A stretch of 64,000 nucleotides of DNA from Psychrobacter phenylpyruvicus DSM 7000 = NBRC 102152 (lineage in GTDB: Bacteria > Pseudomonadota > Gammaproteobacteria > Pseudomonadales > Moraxellaceae). The stretch lies in contig NZ_JMKP01000005.1 in assembly GCF_000685805.1 (NCBI RefSeq), positions 1 to 64,000 on the forward strand, in the 5' to 3' direction. The notes below the pieces were generated by a model. That model was not told the DNA's origin and searched no databases. It saw nothing but the letters and a program-made list of their open reading frames with translations. Every line of letters begins with the position of its first letter. Within the stretch, counting starts at the first letter, position 1. A program made the translations under genes and the position numbers. This document shows, piece by piece, positions 52,977-62,492 of the stretch.

Positions 52977-54929
52977 TTAATGGGTCAAAGCTTTCTCTGT
53001 AATCAATGTAGGGGTAACAAAAATTAGCAACTCCTGCTTATCATTGCGGCGCATGTCCTTTTTAAACAATCGGCCCAGATAAGGTAAATCACCAAAGAAC
53101 GGCACCTTCTCAACATTATTAAAGATCTGATTGCGATAGATACCGCCCAAAACTATGGTTTCTCCATCAGCAACATTCACCTGAGTACTCAGTCTATCGG
53201 TATCAATAAGAATAACCCCATCCCCTACTGGATTTGGGCGACCATTTTCGATATTCAGCTGTAGCGATATCCTACCCTCCGGAGTAATATTGGGAGTTAC
53301 CTCTAAGCTTAGTAAGGCTTCCTCAAATTGGGTAGTCGTTCCACCCCCTTCTGATTCACTTTGATACGGGATTTTTGTCCCGGAAGAGACCCGAGCGGTT
53401 TGCTTGTCCAGCGTTAGTATTTTTGGGGTTGAAATAACTTCACCTCGACCCTCAGCTTGCATTGCGGATAGCTCTAAGTCAATCATCAAATCTGACATAC
53501 TTAATATACCAAGCGCCAGGCTACCGGCAGGGTTTGCAATTCCCAAATCTACATTGAGGTTATCAGGTCGGCTGACGCCATAATCAGGATAACTCACTGG
53601 CTTCCCTTTAAAGGTGGTATCGCGCAAGCTAAATTTCTTTAAGTCGGCCAAAGTTTGATCGCTACCACCCACCAACAAAGTATCATTATTGGCCACACCT
53701 TTTGATAGCATGCCCCACTTAACCCCTAGCTCTTTACTAAAGTTGTCTGTGGCACTGACTATTCTCACCTCAATCATCACTTGTTGCACTGCAATATCAA
53801 TCTTTGCAATTAAGGCTCTAATATTATCAATGCTGGTCGCAGTATCTTTGACAATCAAGGTGTTGGTCCGGGTATCGACTGCCATTACCCCACGGCTCGA
53901 TAGTAAAGTGGTAGCCAGGGTATTATTGATCAGGACTTGCTGCTGACTGTCAGCATCACTATTAATACGCTTATTGTTAACAGTCGTCTGACGACTGGTG
54001 TTTTCGATTAAAGCATAAACCTCACTGACCTTGGCATAATTAAGCCGAATATACTCATTGCGTAATGGCATCAATGCCACTTTTTGTTGTTGTGCTTGTA
54101 ATAAGGTGTGTTGCTGCTTAGCTAGTTCAGCTAAGGGCGCGACTAAAATAACATTCCCATTTATCTGCTTACCGAGATGCTTACTGGTCAAAATGATATC
54201 TAAAGCCTGATCTACCGGAACATTAATTAAATTCAACATTAGGGTGCCAGTGACTGCATCACTAGCGACAATATTAATATTCATAAACTGCGACAGTAAA
54301 TGAAGCACACTACGAACTTCAATATTTTGAAAGTCGATAGAAATAGGGACGCCACTATACTGATTAATAGGCACACTAAGTTGGGTTAAGCCTTTAGCCG
54401 GTTGCAAATTTAGCGTTATTTTATTCCCCACCTGATAGCTTTGATATTCGAAATCCTGGCTTAACTCAATACTCACCCAACCATATTTGCCCTTATTTTC
54501 ACTATAAATAGACCGAAGTAGCCGCTCAGAGGAGTTCTGCTTGTATATTAGACCTGGCTCAACTTGAGTCTTTGACAGCTTCAAAACAATTTTATTGCCT
54601 TGCCGCTCAATAGCCACCTTTTGATCTGCGCTATCCAAAACAACTTCGACCTTTTCAGTCCTATTGCTCAGAGGCTGATAATCAATGGCATCACGACGCA
54701 AATAGCTTTTAGTTTCCCCTTTATTATTGGCAGTTATATCCGCAGTCACCGCTGATATGTCAATCAACCCTTCTGAATAGTGGAGGTTGGCATAAGCTAT
54801 ATTGCTTAAAGTTATCAGCACCGATAGCAAAGTGCTTACAATGATAGGATAAGGCGCTCGCCTGCAATTATTTGTGGTAGGCATTGCCCCTAACCAGATC
54901 CGCCTCAAAGCGGAAACACTAAATATCAT
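52977..54929 (-). CDS. pilQ: Type IV pilus secretin PilQ
   Basis: 650 aa outer-membrane secretin through which the pilus is extruded. A long signal region (about 48 residues, ending IAYA) precedes one AMIN domain (55-155), an STN/N0 and N1 region, and the C-terminal secretin core (VPFFGDLPYLGRLF; LLIFVTPTLI). It is shorter than Pseudomonas PilQ (714 aa) and has a single AMIN domain. The ATG at 54929 overlaps the pilO-pilP stop (ATGA) and has AGGA upstream. Confidence 0.94.
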   Translation of the reverse strand: MIFSVSALRRIWLGAMPTTNNCRRAPYPIIVSTLLSVLITLSNIAYANLHYSEGLIDISAVTADITANNKGETKSYLRRDAIDYQPLSNRTEKVEVVLDSADQKVAIERQGNKIVLKLSKTQVEPGLIYKQNSSERLLRSIYSENKGKYGWVSIELSQDFEYQSYQVGNKITLNLQPAKGLTQLSVPINQYSGVPISIDFQNIEVRSVLHLLSQFMNINIVASDAVTGTLMLNLINVPVDQALDIILTSKHLGKQINGNVILVAPLAELAKQQHTLLQAQQQKVALMPLRNEYIRLNYAKVSEVYALIENTSRQTTVNNKRINSDADSQQQVLINNTLATTLLSSRGVMAVDTRTNTLIVKDTATSIDNIRALIAKIDIAVQQVMIEVRIVSATDNFSKELGVKWGMLSKGVANNDTLLVGGSDQTLADLKKFSLRDTTFKGKPVSYPDYGVSRPDNLNVDLGIANPAGSLALGILSMSDLMIDLELSAMQAEGRGEVISTPKILTLDKQTARVSSGTKIPYQSESEGGGTTTQFEEALLSLEVTPNITPEGRISLQLNIENGRPNPVGDGVILIDTDRLSTQVNVADGETIVLGGIYRNQIFNNVEKVPFFGDLPYLGRLFKKDMRRNDKQELLIFVTPTLITEKALTH

Positions 54930-56059
54930 AGGCCATTCCTAAAGGGTGATATAGGAGCTATCAAAGCCCACCTATTTTCTGACTTCCCTGTTTTAGAGTT
55001 CTCAATTTGTTCGGTAAAATTAATCTGAGTGGGGGTAATTTCTATTACCTTGATATTGTCTTGTCCCAATGTCTGGCCTACTTGAACCCGCCTAACTATC
55101 CCATCAGCACCTTGAATTAAACCATAAGTACCGCCTATTCCACTTATCCTACCCCGATATTGGAAGCTACTTAGGGGATGTTGCCACTGCTCATTGGGCT
55201 GTGTAGACAGAGCATCACTACGATTACTGTCCGGCTTCGCAGCTGAAGCTAATTGGGGAGTTATAAAATTAGGTAAGCTAAATGGACTGCGTTGGACTTT
55301 GGGCTGATAGGGGTTGTCATTTGTCTCGGCAACGTCTGCCTCTAGCGCTTCAGGAATAAAAAAAGCAGATACGCCCTCTGCGTTTTGCGTTTTATCAAAG
55401 ACGTCAGGCTGTAAGCGATAGGTTTTGGTTTGTAGAGTTAGATCCAATATTGGGGATTTTGCTTGTTGTAAGTTATTGGCTGCTAAAGCTTTTACTGATA
55501 AATTATGCCAGGTAATCAACTGCGGTAAAGCAGCTAAGCTGCCCAAGAACTTTCCTATTTGATGATAATTACCCGACACTATCAGAGTCAGCGACTGTTC
55601 ATTATAAAAGTCTAGTTCCTGCTCTGCTGAAAGCTGTAAATCTTCAATGACTACTCCGCTACTAAACCCTAGCTCGTTTAATTGCTGTGTCAAAGACACA
55701 CCTTCTATACTGGGCATTAGAGACGACAGCGTGTCAAGCTGTAGCTGGGTATCCTCACCTTGCTCAAGCTCAGTAACTAACTGATTCGCCTGAGCCTGAC
55801 TGCTGAGGTACTTCTCTGTTAATACTTGCTGCTTATTCTCTTCTGCTTCAATCTGCTGTAATTGATTGCTAATAGGTAATAAATAACAGGCTAAAGCGAC
55901 CAGCAGTACCATCACTAATATTGAAAATCCCTTTACTGCAAAAGGCCAGCTACCATAATTTTGGCTATCTAAGCTTTGTAACTCATAATACCAATGCCGT
56001 AAATCCAAGCGCTTGGTTTTCGTCACAGTTTGTTGCTGAGACAACTGTTGAGGGATCAT
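54926..56059 (-). CDS. Fused type IV pilus alignment protein PilO-PilP
   Basis: 377 aa with both proteins in one frame. Residues 1-215 are PilO-like: cytoplasmic start, membrane helix 45-63, coiled coil to about 100, then the ferredoxin-like domain. After a linker, residues 250-355 are PilP-like: NPYQPKVQRSPF, then the beta-sandwich (GRISGIGGTYGLIQGADGIVRRVQVGQTLG). PilP is normally a separate lipoprotein; no lipobox or second start is visible here. Both junctions (with pilN and pilQ) are 4-bp overlaps, so the gene sits exactly where pilO and pilP belong. It would link the inner-membrane PilM/N complex to PilQ. Confidence 0.85.
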   Translation of the reverse strand: MIPQQLSQQQTVTKTKRLDLRHWYYELQSLDSQNYGSWPFAVKGFSILVMVLLVALACYLLPISNQLQQIEAEENKQQVLTEKYLSSQAQANQLVTELEQGEDTQLQLDTLSSLMPSIEGVSLTQQLNELGFSSGVVIEDLQLSAEQELDFYNEQSLTLIVSGNYHQIGKFLGSLAALPQLITWHNLSVKALAANNLQQAKSPILDLTLQTKTYRLQPDVFDKTQNAEGVSAFFIPEALEADVAETNDNPYQPKVQRSPFSLPNFITPQLASAAKPDSNRSDALSTQPNEQWQHPLSSFQYRGRISGIGGTYGLIQGADGIVRRVQVGQTLGQDNIKVIEITPTQINFTEQIENSKTGKSENRWALIAPISPFRNGL

Positions 56060-56757
56060 AGTCCACCCTCTTTGCTGGCTGTCGCTGCTTCGTTGATAGA
56101 GGTGCTTAGTGCAGAGTCACTATTTTTAGCTTCCCTCTCAAACAAAACAGCCACCACTTCGAAGTCGAAATGGTGGCTAGCAGTCATTGAGTCCATGATA
56201 GTTGCTTCCACCTGATGATCAACAGCACTTTGATTGTGTCTATTGCTATAAGGCGTAACTTGTGCCGCCGACTGTGGTTTTTTTATATATTTAACTTGTG
56301 CCTGTTGTATGGCTGGATTTTGCTGTAAGTAAGCCACAAGCTTGGTAACGGCACTAGGCTGCCTACTCCTTCCGCGCAACACCAGCGAGCCTTGTTGACT
56401 CTCAATACTTGTCAGATACATCGTTGTCGGAATCACTGCAGTAAGTTCTGACCACAGCTGAACCAAACTATTGCGATGATGGGCTATGCGCTCTACTTCT
56501 GCAAGTTGTACTACCGTTGTCTCTCGATGTTGTTTTATTGATTGATTTTTATTTTTGGCCACCTCTAATAATGAATTTTTCTCAATCAATAGATTATTGG
56601 CTACTATAAGGGTGTGCTTTATTTGCCGTAAATAGCCCCAAACAGCTGCTGCTACCAATAAGGTAATGGTTAAACTTAAAACCACAGCTATTATGAATTG
56701 CTTGTTTTTTTGTTGTCGATGTTGCTCACGCCAAGGCAACAAATTAAGTTGGGGCAT
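56056..56757 (-). CDS. pilN: Type IV pilus alignment protein PilN
   Basis: 233 aa. The N-terminal INLLPWR-type motif (MPQLNLLPWREQ) binds PilM in the cytoplasm; a membrane helix at about 21-43, a coiled coil and a periplasmic ferredoxin-like domain follow. The ATG at 56757 shares a base with the pilM stop (TGATG). It is longer than usual (about 190-200 aa) owing to an insertion and a polar C-terminal tail. Confidence 0.93.
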   Translation of the reverse strand: MPQLNLLPWREQHRQQKNKQFIIAVVLSLTITLLVAAAVWGYLRQIKHTLIVANNLLIEKNSLLEVAKNKNQSIKQHRETTVVQLAEVERIAHHRNSLVQLWSELTAVIPTTMYLTSIESQQGSLVLRGRSRQPSAVTKLVAYLQQNPAIQQAQVKYIKKPQSAAQVTPYSNRHNQSAVDHQVEATIMDSMTASHHFDFEVVAVLFEREAKNSDSALSTSINEAATASKEGGL

Positions 56758-57821
56758 CAGTAGCCAACCGTTCGACAACGCATGCCTAAGCCGCAGGCTG
56801 TCATTAGCTGGGGCGCATCTTTTAACAGCTGTTTAGTGTCAATAGCAGCCGATATACTCATAGAGTTGAAAGGATTGGCTAAAGTAACCGGTAAAGACAG
56901 CTGATGTTGTAACTTACTGCTTAATTGAGGCAATACACTCCCTTTACCGCATAATATAACCTGATCAATCTCATCACTTGTCTCAGTTGCTGCATACTGC
57001 TCAAAGGCCACAGTCAAGTATTCCATGAACGCGTCAATAAAAGGTTGGAATATGAGTTGATCATAATCAATAAGCGACTCTGGGTTTAATTTGGCTTGCT
57101 CAGCGTCTTCACTGACTAGGCCATAGTGTGCAGCAATGGCACTTGTCAAATGACTGTCACCAAACAACTGTTGCAACTGATAAACAAACTGCCCTTGCTG
57201 AGCAATATAGACCGTGGTTCGACTTTGACCTATATCAACCAATGCTATCGTACCCAGATAATTGATATTACCGCTAACCATGAGCTGTAGGGCACGCTCG
57301 GTGGCCTGCGCCTCAACCTCTATCACCTTTGGATTTAATCCAGAAAATATTAAAGCATCCCTATACTGCTCGACGTACTCCGTGCGCGCCACTATTAACA
57401 ATACTTCATTACAATCAACCGCATCTGTAGCCGCTCCTAATACCTCAAAGTCTAAGCTTACCTCATCCAATGGGTAAGGAATATACTGGTCGGCATCGAC
57501 TCGTATTTGAGCTTCAATGTCCTGCTCATTAAATTCGTTAGGCAAGCTGATGTGTTGAGTAATGACCAAATCTGTGGCTAGAGCCATCGCTGCTTGCTTC
57601 GTATGGCGCTTACTACGAATAACCAGTGCAGCAATACGCTGCCCCATATGCTCGGTGTCTATAATCTGATTATCTACAACCTCCCCCTCCTCTAATGCTA
57701 ACAAGCCATAGCCTAGTAGATGGAACTGCTGCTTTTTAAAACTTAGTTCTACAAAGCTTAAGGTACTGGCATTAACCGCTATTGCTAGCAATGATTTTGG
57801 TGGGATAAAAAATAGCCGCAA
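56757..57821 (-). CDS. pilM: Type IV pilus actin-like protein PilM
   Basis: 354 aa with the PilM/FtsA fold. The phosphate-2 motif ALVDIGQSRTTVYI and QYIPYPLDEVSLDFEVLG are typical; the phosphate-1 motif is degenerate (LLAIAVNAST in place of LLGIDIxSxS). A TTG start at 57821 is chosen: AAGGA lies 6 nt upstream and the length to the first motif then matches other PilM proteins. A GTG at 57866 has no RBS. It is the first gene of the pil operon and is divergent from mrcA. Confidence 0.9.
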   Translation of the reverse strand: MRLFFIPPKSLLAIAVNASTLSFVELSFKKQQFHLLGYGLLALEEGEVVDNQIIDTEHMGQRIAALVIRSKRHTKQAAMALATDLVITQHISLPNEFNEQDIEAQIRVDADQYIPYPLDEVSLDFEVLGAATDAVDCNEVLLIVARTEYVEQYRDALIFSGLNPKVIEVEAQATERALQLMVSGNINYLGTIALVDIGQSRTTVYIAQQGQFVYQLQQLFGDSHLTSAIAAHYGLVSEDAEQAKLNPESLIDYDQLIFQPFIDAFMEYLTVAFEQYAATETSDEIDQVILCGKGSVLPQLSSKLQHQLSLPVTLANPFNSMSISAAIDTKQLLKDAPQLMTACGLGMRCRTVGY

Positions 57822-57951
57822 AACACATCCTTGATTCTGTACGTTAAAAACAAGCTTAACTATCACCGGCCAGCGTTGGTTTCAATAAATGACTCTCTCT
57901 AACTTGATTTACTACCCTATTTATTTAACCCTGCTTTGTCAACATAATTAT

Positions 57952-57985
57952 TAATTTATATTAATTAGTATATTAATATAAATTA
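57952..57985. repeat. Perfect 14-bp inverted repeat between pilM and mrcA
   Basis: TAATTTATATTAAT (57952-57965) and ATTAATATAAATTA (57972-57985) with a 6-bp centre. It is wholly A/T and lies in the divergent promoter region. The surrounding 540 bp (57822-58367) contain no gene. Two TATAAT boxes for mrcA lie at 58171 and 58183, and a 12-bp palindrome TAACCTAGGTTA at 58277-58288. Confidence 0.8.
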
Positions 57986-58367
57986 CAATAACCTTAGTGG
58001 TCTTATCTAATAGCCGAGAGGATAACTTTAAATTTAATCTAAACTATTATGTCTCTGAATTTTTTATCCCCTCCCTGGCCTTTTATTATAAAATAGAGCC
58101 TTTTATCACTTAAAACTCAGTGTATTACTTTGTTTTATGGCTAGAACTATAAGATATCGCTCAATTACTTTATAATTTGCTTTATAATTGTAGCTGTATG
58201 CGTGTCATATGTGCTTTTTATGCATAGAAAGAAATCATTATCCCAACTCATCTTTAAGTTAACCGGCTGTAGTAACTAACCTAGGTTACTGTTTTGATTA
58301 ACTTTTAAGGCAGGTGCTGTGATTTTTGCTATGCCTAATATTTACGTTTCTAATTAATAGAGTCACT

Positions 58368-61118
58368 ATGTCTCAATCGTCTGCTAGCTCTCGTCTTATC
58401 CATTATATTGTTTCCATATTGTTGGCCATTATTGCCTTGGCTCTCATATTGGTATTGGCTCTGCCTATTGGATTTTATGGGATGGCCATGTATATCTCGC
58501 CAAACCTGCCTGATATCTCAGATATCAAGACCTCAAATCTAGAAATGCCTTTGCAGATCTACAGCAAAGACGGCAAGCTAATTGGTCAGTACGGCAACCG
58601 TATGTCACTGCCTGTGACTTATGATGAGATTCCACAAGGTTTTATTAATGCTTTTTTAGCCGCTGAAGACTCCTCTTTCTATGAGCATAGCGGTATTAGT
58701 ATTAAAGGCCTAGGTCGTGCAGTTACCGAAATCATCACTGACGATGAAGGACAAACGGGTGGCTCAACCATTACCATGCAGGTGGCGAAGAACTATTTCT
58801 TAAGCCCTGAGCGTACTTTTAGCCGTAAGCTAACTGAGCTATATTTAGCCCGTAACATTGAAGATAAATTAACCAAGCAAGAAATCCTCACCTTATATGT
58901 TAATAAGATTTATATGGGTGAAGGTGCCTATGGTATCCGGGCTGCTGCTAAGAAGTATTTTAGTAAATCTTTGGACAGCCTAACTACCGCTGAGATGGCA
59001 ACCCTAGCAGGTCTGCCTAAAGCCCCCTCACAAAACAACCCTGTCTCTAATCCTGAGGTCGCCTTAGAGCGCCGTAACTGGATTTTAGGACGGATGTTAG
59101 AGTTGGGTCATATCACTCAAGCGGAATATGATGAATCAGTTCGGCAGCCCCTTGGCGTGCATCTTTATAAAGAAAAGCTCGATGTAAATATGCCTTATCT
59201 GGCTGAAATGACTCGTCGTACTTTGGTAGATCGCTACGGGGATCAAGTTATCAACGCCGGTTGGCGCGTTAAGCTAACTGTAGACAGTAAAGACCAAAGA
59301 GCTGCAGATACTGCCATCAAAAAAGGCTTAATCGGCTATGACCGTCGCCATGGTTGGCGAGGTGCCGAGGCTAATGGTGAGCCTTTGGAGAATTTCAAAA
59401 CTTATTCCAACATGGTTCCGGCCAAAGTTACTGAGGTGAGTGGGCGTAGCTTCAAAGCTGAGTTACAAAGCGGTGAAGTGGTCACCATTCCTTGGTCAGG
59501 CATGAGCTGGGCCAAAGAATATCTAGATGCCAACCGTATTAGACGATATCCCAATAGCGCTTCAGATATCGTCAAAAAAGATGACATCGTGCGTTTAATT
59601 GCTAATGAAAATAATACCTCTTGGCGATTAACTCAGGTTCCTGATGTACAAGGAAGCTTGATAGCATTAGATCCTGAAACTGGAGCCATCGAAGCCCTAG
59701 TTGGTGGATTTGACTATCAGCACAGTAAGTTTAACCGGGCCACACAAGGGTGGCGTCAGCCTGGATCAACCATTAAGCCTCTTAATTATGCTGCAGCTTT
59801 GGAGAAAGGCTATCGCCCTGACAGCATGATTTCAGATGGTCCCTTACGTATTGGCGATTGGAGTCCTAAAAACTCTGACGGTCGCTTTTATGGCGACATG
59901 ACCTTAAGACGCGGACTTATTCTGTCCCGTAACTTGGTTTCTATTCGCTTACTGCAAGCGGTAGGTACTGCTGAAGCACGTCAACTATTAGAACAATTTG
60001 GTCTCGATAAGGACAAGTTGCCGACCACCCTATCTTTGGCACTGGGTGCTGGACAAGCCACACCTTTACAAATGGCGACCGCTTACGCTGCTTTTGCTAA
60101 TGGTGGTCACCGCATACAACCTTACTTTATTGACCAAGTTTACGATTATAAAAACAACCTATTGTATTTAGCCAACCCTCAACGTGCCTGTGCGTTGTGC
60201 TATAACAATGAGCTCAAAAAGCTAAATGAAAAGCAGCTTGAGGATTTTGAGAAACAAGCTGAGGCTAATGCTGAGCAGCGCCAAAAAGCGGTCAAAGCCT
60301 TACAAGAAGATCCAGAGCTAATCACAGCTAGTGAAACATCAGAAGAGCCTGAGGTTGGTGCTGAAGATTCTGACTTAGAAGAAGCCAAACCTAATCCTAA
60401 GCAATCACTGCAAGCTGCGGTTGAATCTCTACTCTACGATGCAGGTCCTGAATCGGATCGCTTGAAGCCGGTACCGTTAATTTATCAAGCGGCAGATCAG
60501 GCACCTCGTATCTTAAAGCCCGCGGTGGCTTATGAGATGGCAGGCATGCTTCGTGACGTTATTCAAAGCGGTACAGCAGCCCGAGCCAAAGCCTTAGGTC
60601 GTTCTGATATTGGTGGCAAAACAGGGACAACTAACGAGATGAAAGATGCCTGGTTCGCAGGATTCCATCCCACTCAAGTGTCGGTAGTTTGGTTAGGTTT
60701 TGACCAACCTTCAACCTTAGGTAGAGGAGAATATGGCGGTGTGGCTGCCTTGCCTATTTGGGTAGATTATATGCGTACTGCCCTGAAGTCTGTGCCTTAT
60801 CAATGGGTTAGTATTAATAACGTGGCAAAATCTGAAATTAAAAAGCAGGAAGTAGTTAACTTATCAGATAACGATAAAAAGGGCGATAAAGATTACAGCG
60901 GTCAAATTACCAATCAAAAAGTAACGGGCAATGCAGGCATGACACCGCCTAGAGCGGCTCTGACTGAAAGAAAACCGCCAGAGCCTGTTGCGCCTCCAGC
61001 CTCTACTGAACCAAGTGCAGAAAAAGCTGTAGAGAAAAAAACAACACCGGCTAGAGCCCCTGAAAAATCAGATCAGAAGGCCCCTGAAAAAAAAGCGGAA
61101 GCCGCTAAAGCAGAATAG
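58368..61118 (+). CDS. mrcA: Penicillin-binding protein 1A
   Basis: 916 aa class A PBP. A membrane anchor at about 12-35, a glycosyltransferase domain (AAEDSSFYEHSG; GGSTITMQVAKN), an OB-like insert, and the transpeptidase domain with GSTIKP and KTGTTN in order. It polymerises and cross-links peptidoglycan. An acidic, Glu-rich insertion of about 90 residues lies between the transpeptidase core strands, and the last 60 residues are a Pro/Ala/Lys/Glu tail. The ATG at 58368 (MSQSSASS) is preferred to 58326. Position beside pilM is the same as in Pseudomonas. Confidence 0.96.
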   Translation: MSQSSASSRLIHYIVSILLAIIALALILVLALPIGFYGMAMYISPNLPDISDIKTSNLEMPLQIYSKDGKLIGQYGNRMSLPVTYDEIPQGFINAFLAAEDSSFYEHSGISIKGLGRAVTEIITDDEGQTGGSTITMQVAKNYFLSPERTFSRKLTELYLARNIEDKLTKQEILTLYVNKIYMGEGAYGIRAAAKKYFSKSLDSLTTAEMATLAGLPKAPSQNNPVSNPEVALERRNWILGRMLELGHITQAEYDESVRQPLGVHLYKEKLDVNMPYLAEMTRRTLVDRYGDQVINAGWRVKLTVDSKDQRAADTAIKKGLIGYDRRHGWRGAEANGEPLENFKTYSNMVPAKVTEVSGRSFKAELQSGEVVTIPWSGMSWAKEYLDANRIRRYPNSASDIVKKDDIVRLIANENNTSWRLTQVPDVQGSLIALDPETGAIEALVGGFDYQHSKFNRATQGWRQPGSTIKPLNYAAALEKGYRPDSMISDGPLRIGDWSPKNSDGRFYGDMTLRRGLILSRNLVSIRLLQAVGTAEARQLLEQFGLDKDKLPTTLSLALGAGQATPLQMATAYAAFANGGHRIQPYFIDQVYDYKNNLLYLANPQRACALCYNNELKKLNEKQLEDFEKQAEANAEQRQKAVKALQEDPELITASETSEEPEVGAEDSDLEEAKPNPKQSLQAAVESLLYDAGPESDRLKPVPLIYQAADQAPRILKPAVAYEMAGMLRDVIQSGTAARAKALGRSDIGGKTGTTNEMKDAWFAGFHPTQVSVVWLGFDQPSTLGRGEYGGVAALPIWVDYMRTALKSVPYQWVSINNVAKSEIKKQEVVNLSDNDKKGDKDYSGQITNQKVTGNAGMTPPRAALTERKPPEPVAPPASTEPSAEKAVEKKTTPARAPEKSDQKAPEKKAEAAKAE

Positions 61119-61172
61119 AGGAGCTACCTTGTTATCTCTGCAGTGAGCCTCCACTATAAGATTACCCTACCC

Positions 61173-61199
61173 AAAAGCGCTATGTTAGATAGCGCTTTT
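61173..61199 (+). terminator. Terminator of mrcA
   Basis: AAAAGCGCTAT / ATAGCGCTTTT with a 5-nt loop followed by ATTTTTG, 55 bp after the stop. Confidence 0.85.
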
Positions 61200-61348
61200 A
61201 TTTTTGTAATTTATTGAACAGCAAAATACAGTATTTGACTGTTTTTGCTATTTTACCCCGTCACAGTGATCATAAAATTATCTATTATTTTGTGTATTAC
61301 TTTGACCTCATCAGCACTAGGTTTGCGACCTAGCCAGCAGGAGAAAAT

Positions 61349-62371
61349 ATGACAACTCAGAATGTAACAAGTGCAGATGCCACTACTAAGCAACAGGATA
61401 TCGTAGTAACGGCCCTTTATAAATTCACCCGATTTGACGATTATGAAGACTACCGTGAGCCATTACGCCAATTAATGTTAGATCAAGGGGTGCGTGGGAC
61501 ACTACTACTTGCCTCTGAGGGTATTAACGGCACTATTTCTGGCAGCCGTGAAGGTATTGATGCCGTACTAGATTATATTCAACAGATACCAGCTATCGGC
61601 CGACTAGAGTACAAAGAGTCTTTTACTGATACCCAGCCTTTTTTCCGTACTAAAGTTAAGTTAAAAAAAGAAATTGTCACCATGGGCGTAGAAGGCATCG
61701 ACCCCTTACAGTCCGTTGGTCGCTACGTTAAGCCTAGCGAGTGGAATGATTTAATCAGCGATCCAGAAGTGTTGTTAATCGACACTCGTAATGATTATGA
61801 AGTTCAAATCGGTACCTTCAAAAATGCGGTGAATCCAAAAACAGAAACCTTCCGTGAGTTTCCAGAATACGTAAAAAATGAACTGGATCCTAATAAACAT
61901 AAAAAAGTGGCGATGTTCTGTACCGGTGGTATTCGCTGTGAAAAATCTACCGCGTATTTGCGCGAACAGGGTTTTGATGAAGTGTATCATTTGGAAGGCG
62001 GTATTTTAAAGTATTTAGAAGAAGTGCCTGCTGAACAATCTATGTGGCAAGGCGACTGCTTTGTTTTTGACAATCGTGTGGCTGTAAATCATAGTCTTGA
62101 AAAAAGTGATTATGACCAATGCTATGCTTGTCGTATGCCAATTACCGAAGAAGACAAACAGCATCCTGCCTATGTGAAAGGCGAATCTTGCCCTCACTGT
62201 ATCGATAAAGCCACTGAAGAGCAGCGGGCTAGATTTCGTGAGCGTCAACGTCAAATCCAGTTGGCCAAAGAGCGTGGTGAAGCTCATATCGGCGTTGAGG
62301 TGAATGAGGTTATTGAAGCTCGCAAACAGCAGAAACTACAAGCGAAACTAGAGCAGCAGCAACAAGACTAG
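61349..62371 (+). CDS. trhO: tRNA uridine(34) hydroxylase TrhO (YceA)
   Basis: 340 aa. An N-terminal acylphosphatase-like domain (about 15-115) and a central rhodanese domain (130-225) with Cys191 in CTGGIRC, then a Cys-rich C-terminal segment. It hydroxylates U34 of certain tRNAs using O2, a step towards cmo5U-type modifications. RBS AGGAG lies upstream. Length agrees with E. coli TrhO (350 aa). Confidence 0.93.
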   Translation: MTTQNVTSADATTKQQDIVVTALYKFTRFDDYEDYREPLRQLMLDQGVRGTLLLASEGINGTISGSREGIDAVLDYIQQIPAIGRLEYKESFTDTQPFFRTKVKLKKEIVTMGVEGIDPLQSVGRYVKPSEWNDLISDPEVLLIDTRNDYEVQIGTFKNAVNPKTETFREFPEYVKNELDPNKHKKVAMFCTGGIRCEKSTAYLREQGFDEVYHLEGGILKYLEEVPAEQSMWQGDCFVFDNRVAVNHSLEKSDYDQCYACRMPITEEDKQHPAYVKGESCPHCIDKATEEQRARFRERQRQIQLAKERGEAHIGVEVNEVIEARKQQKLQAKLEQQQQD

Positions 62372-62402
62372 TCTCCTTTAAGCGAGTCAATACTGTTATA
62401 GC

Positions 62403-62435
62403 AAAAGGCCCAACACTTGAAGTGCTGGGCCTTTT
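62403..62435. terminator. Bidirectional terminator between trhO and topA
   Basis: AAAAGGCCCA / TGGGCCTTTT with inner CACT/AGTG, flanked by A- and T-rich runs; it serves two convergent genes. Confidence 0.85.
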
Positions 62436-62492
62436 ATTTTAATACGCTTTTAGCCTTTATTTAACTTAGCTAAGTAGCAAGTGGTTTAAGCC

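Noticed and set aside
57822-57866. PilM starting at GTG 57866
   Set aside because: It has no RBS; the TTG at 57821 has AAGGA at the right distance and restores the normal length to the first motif.
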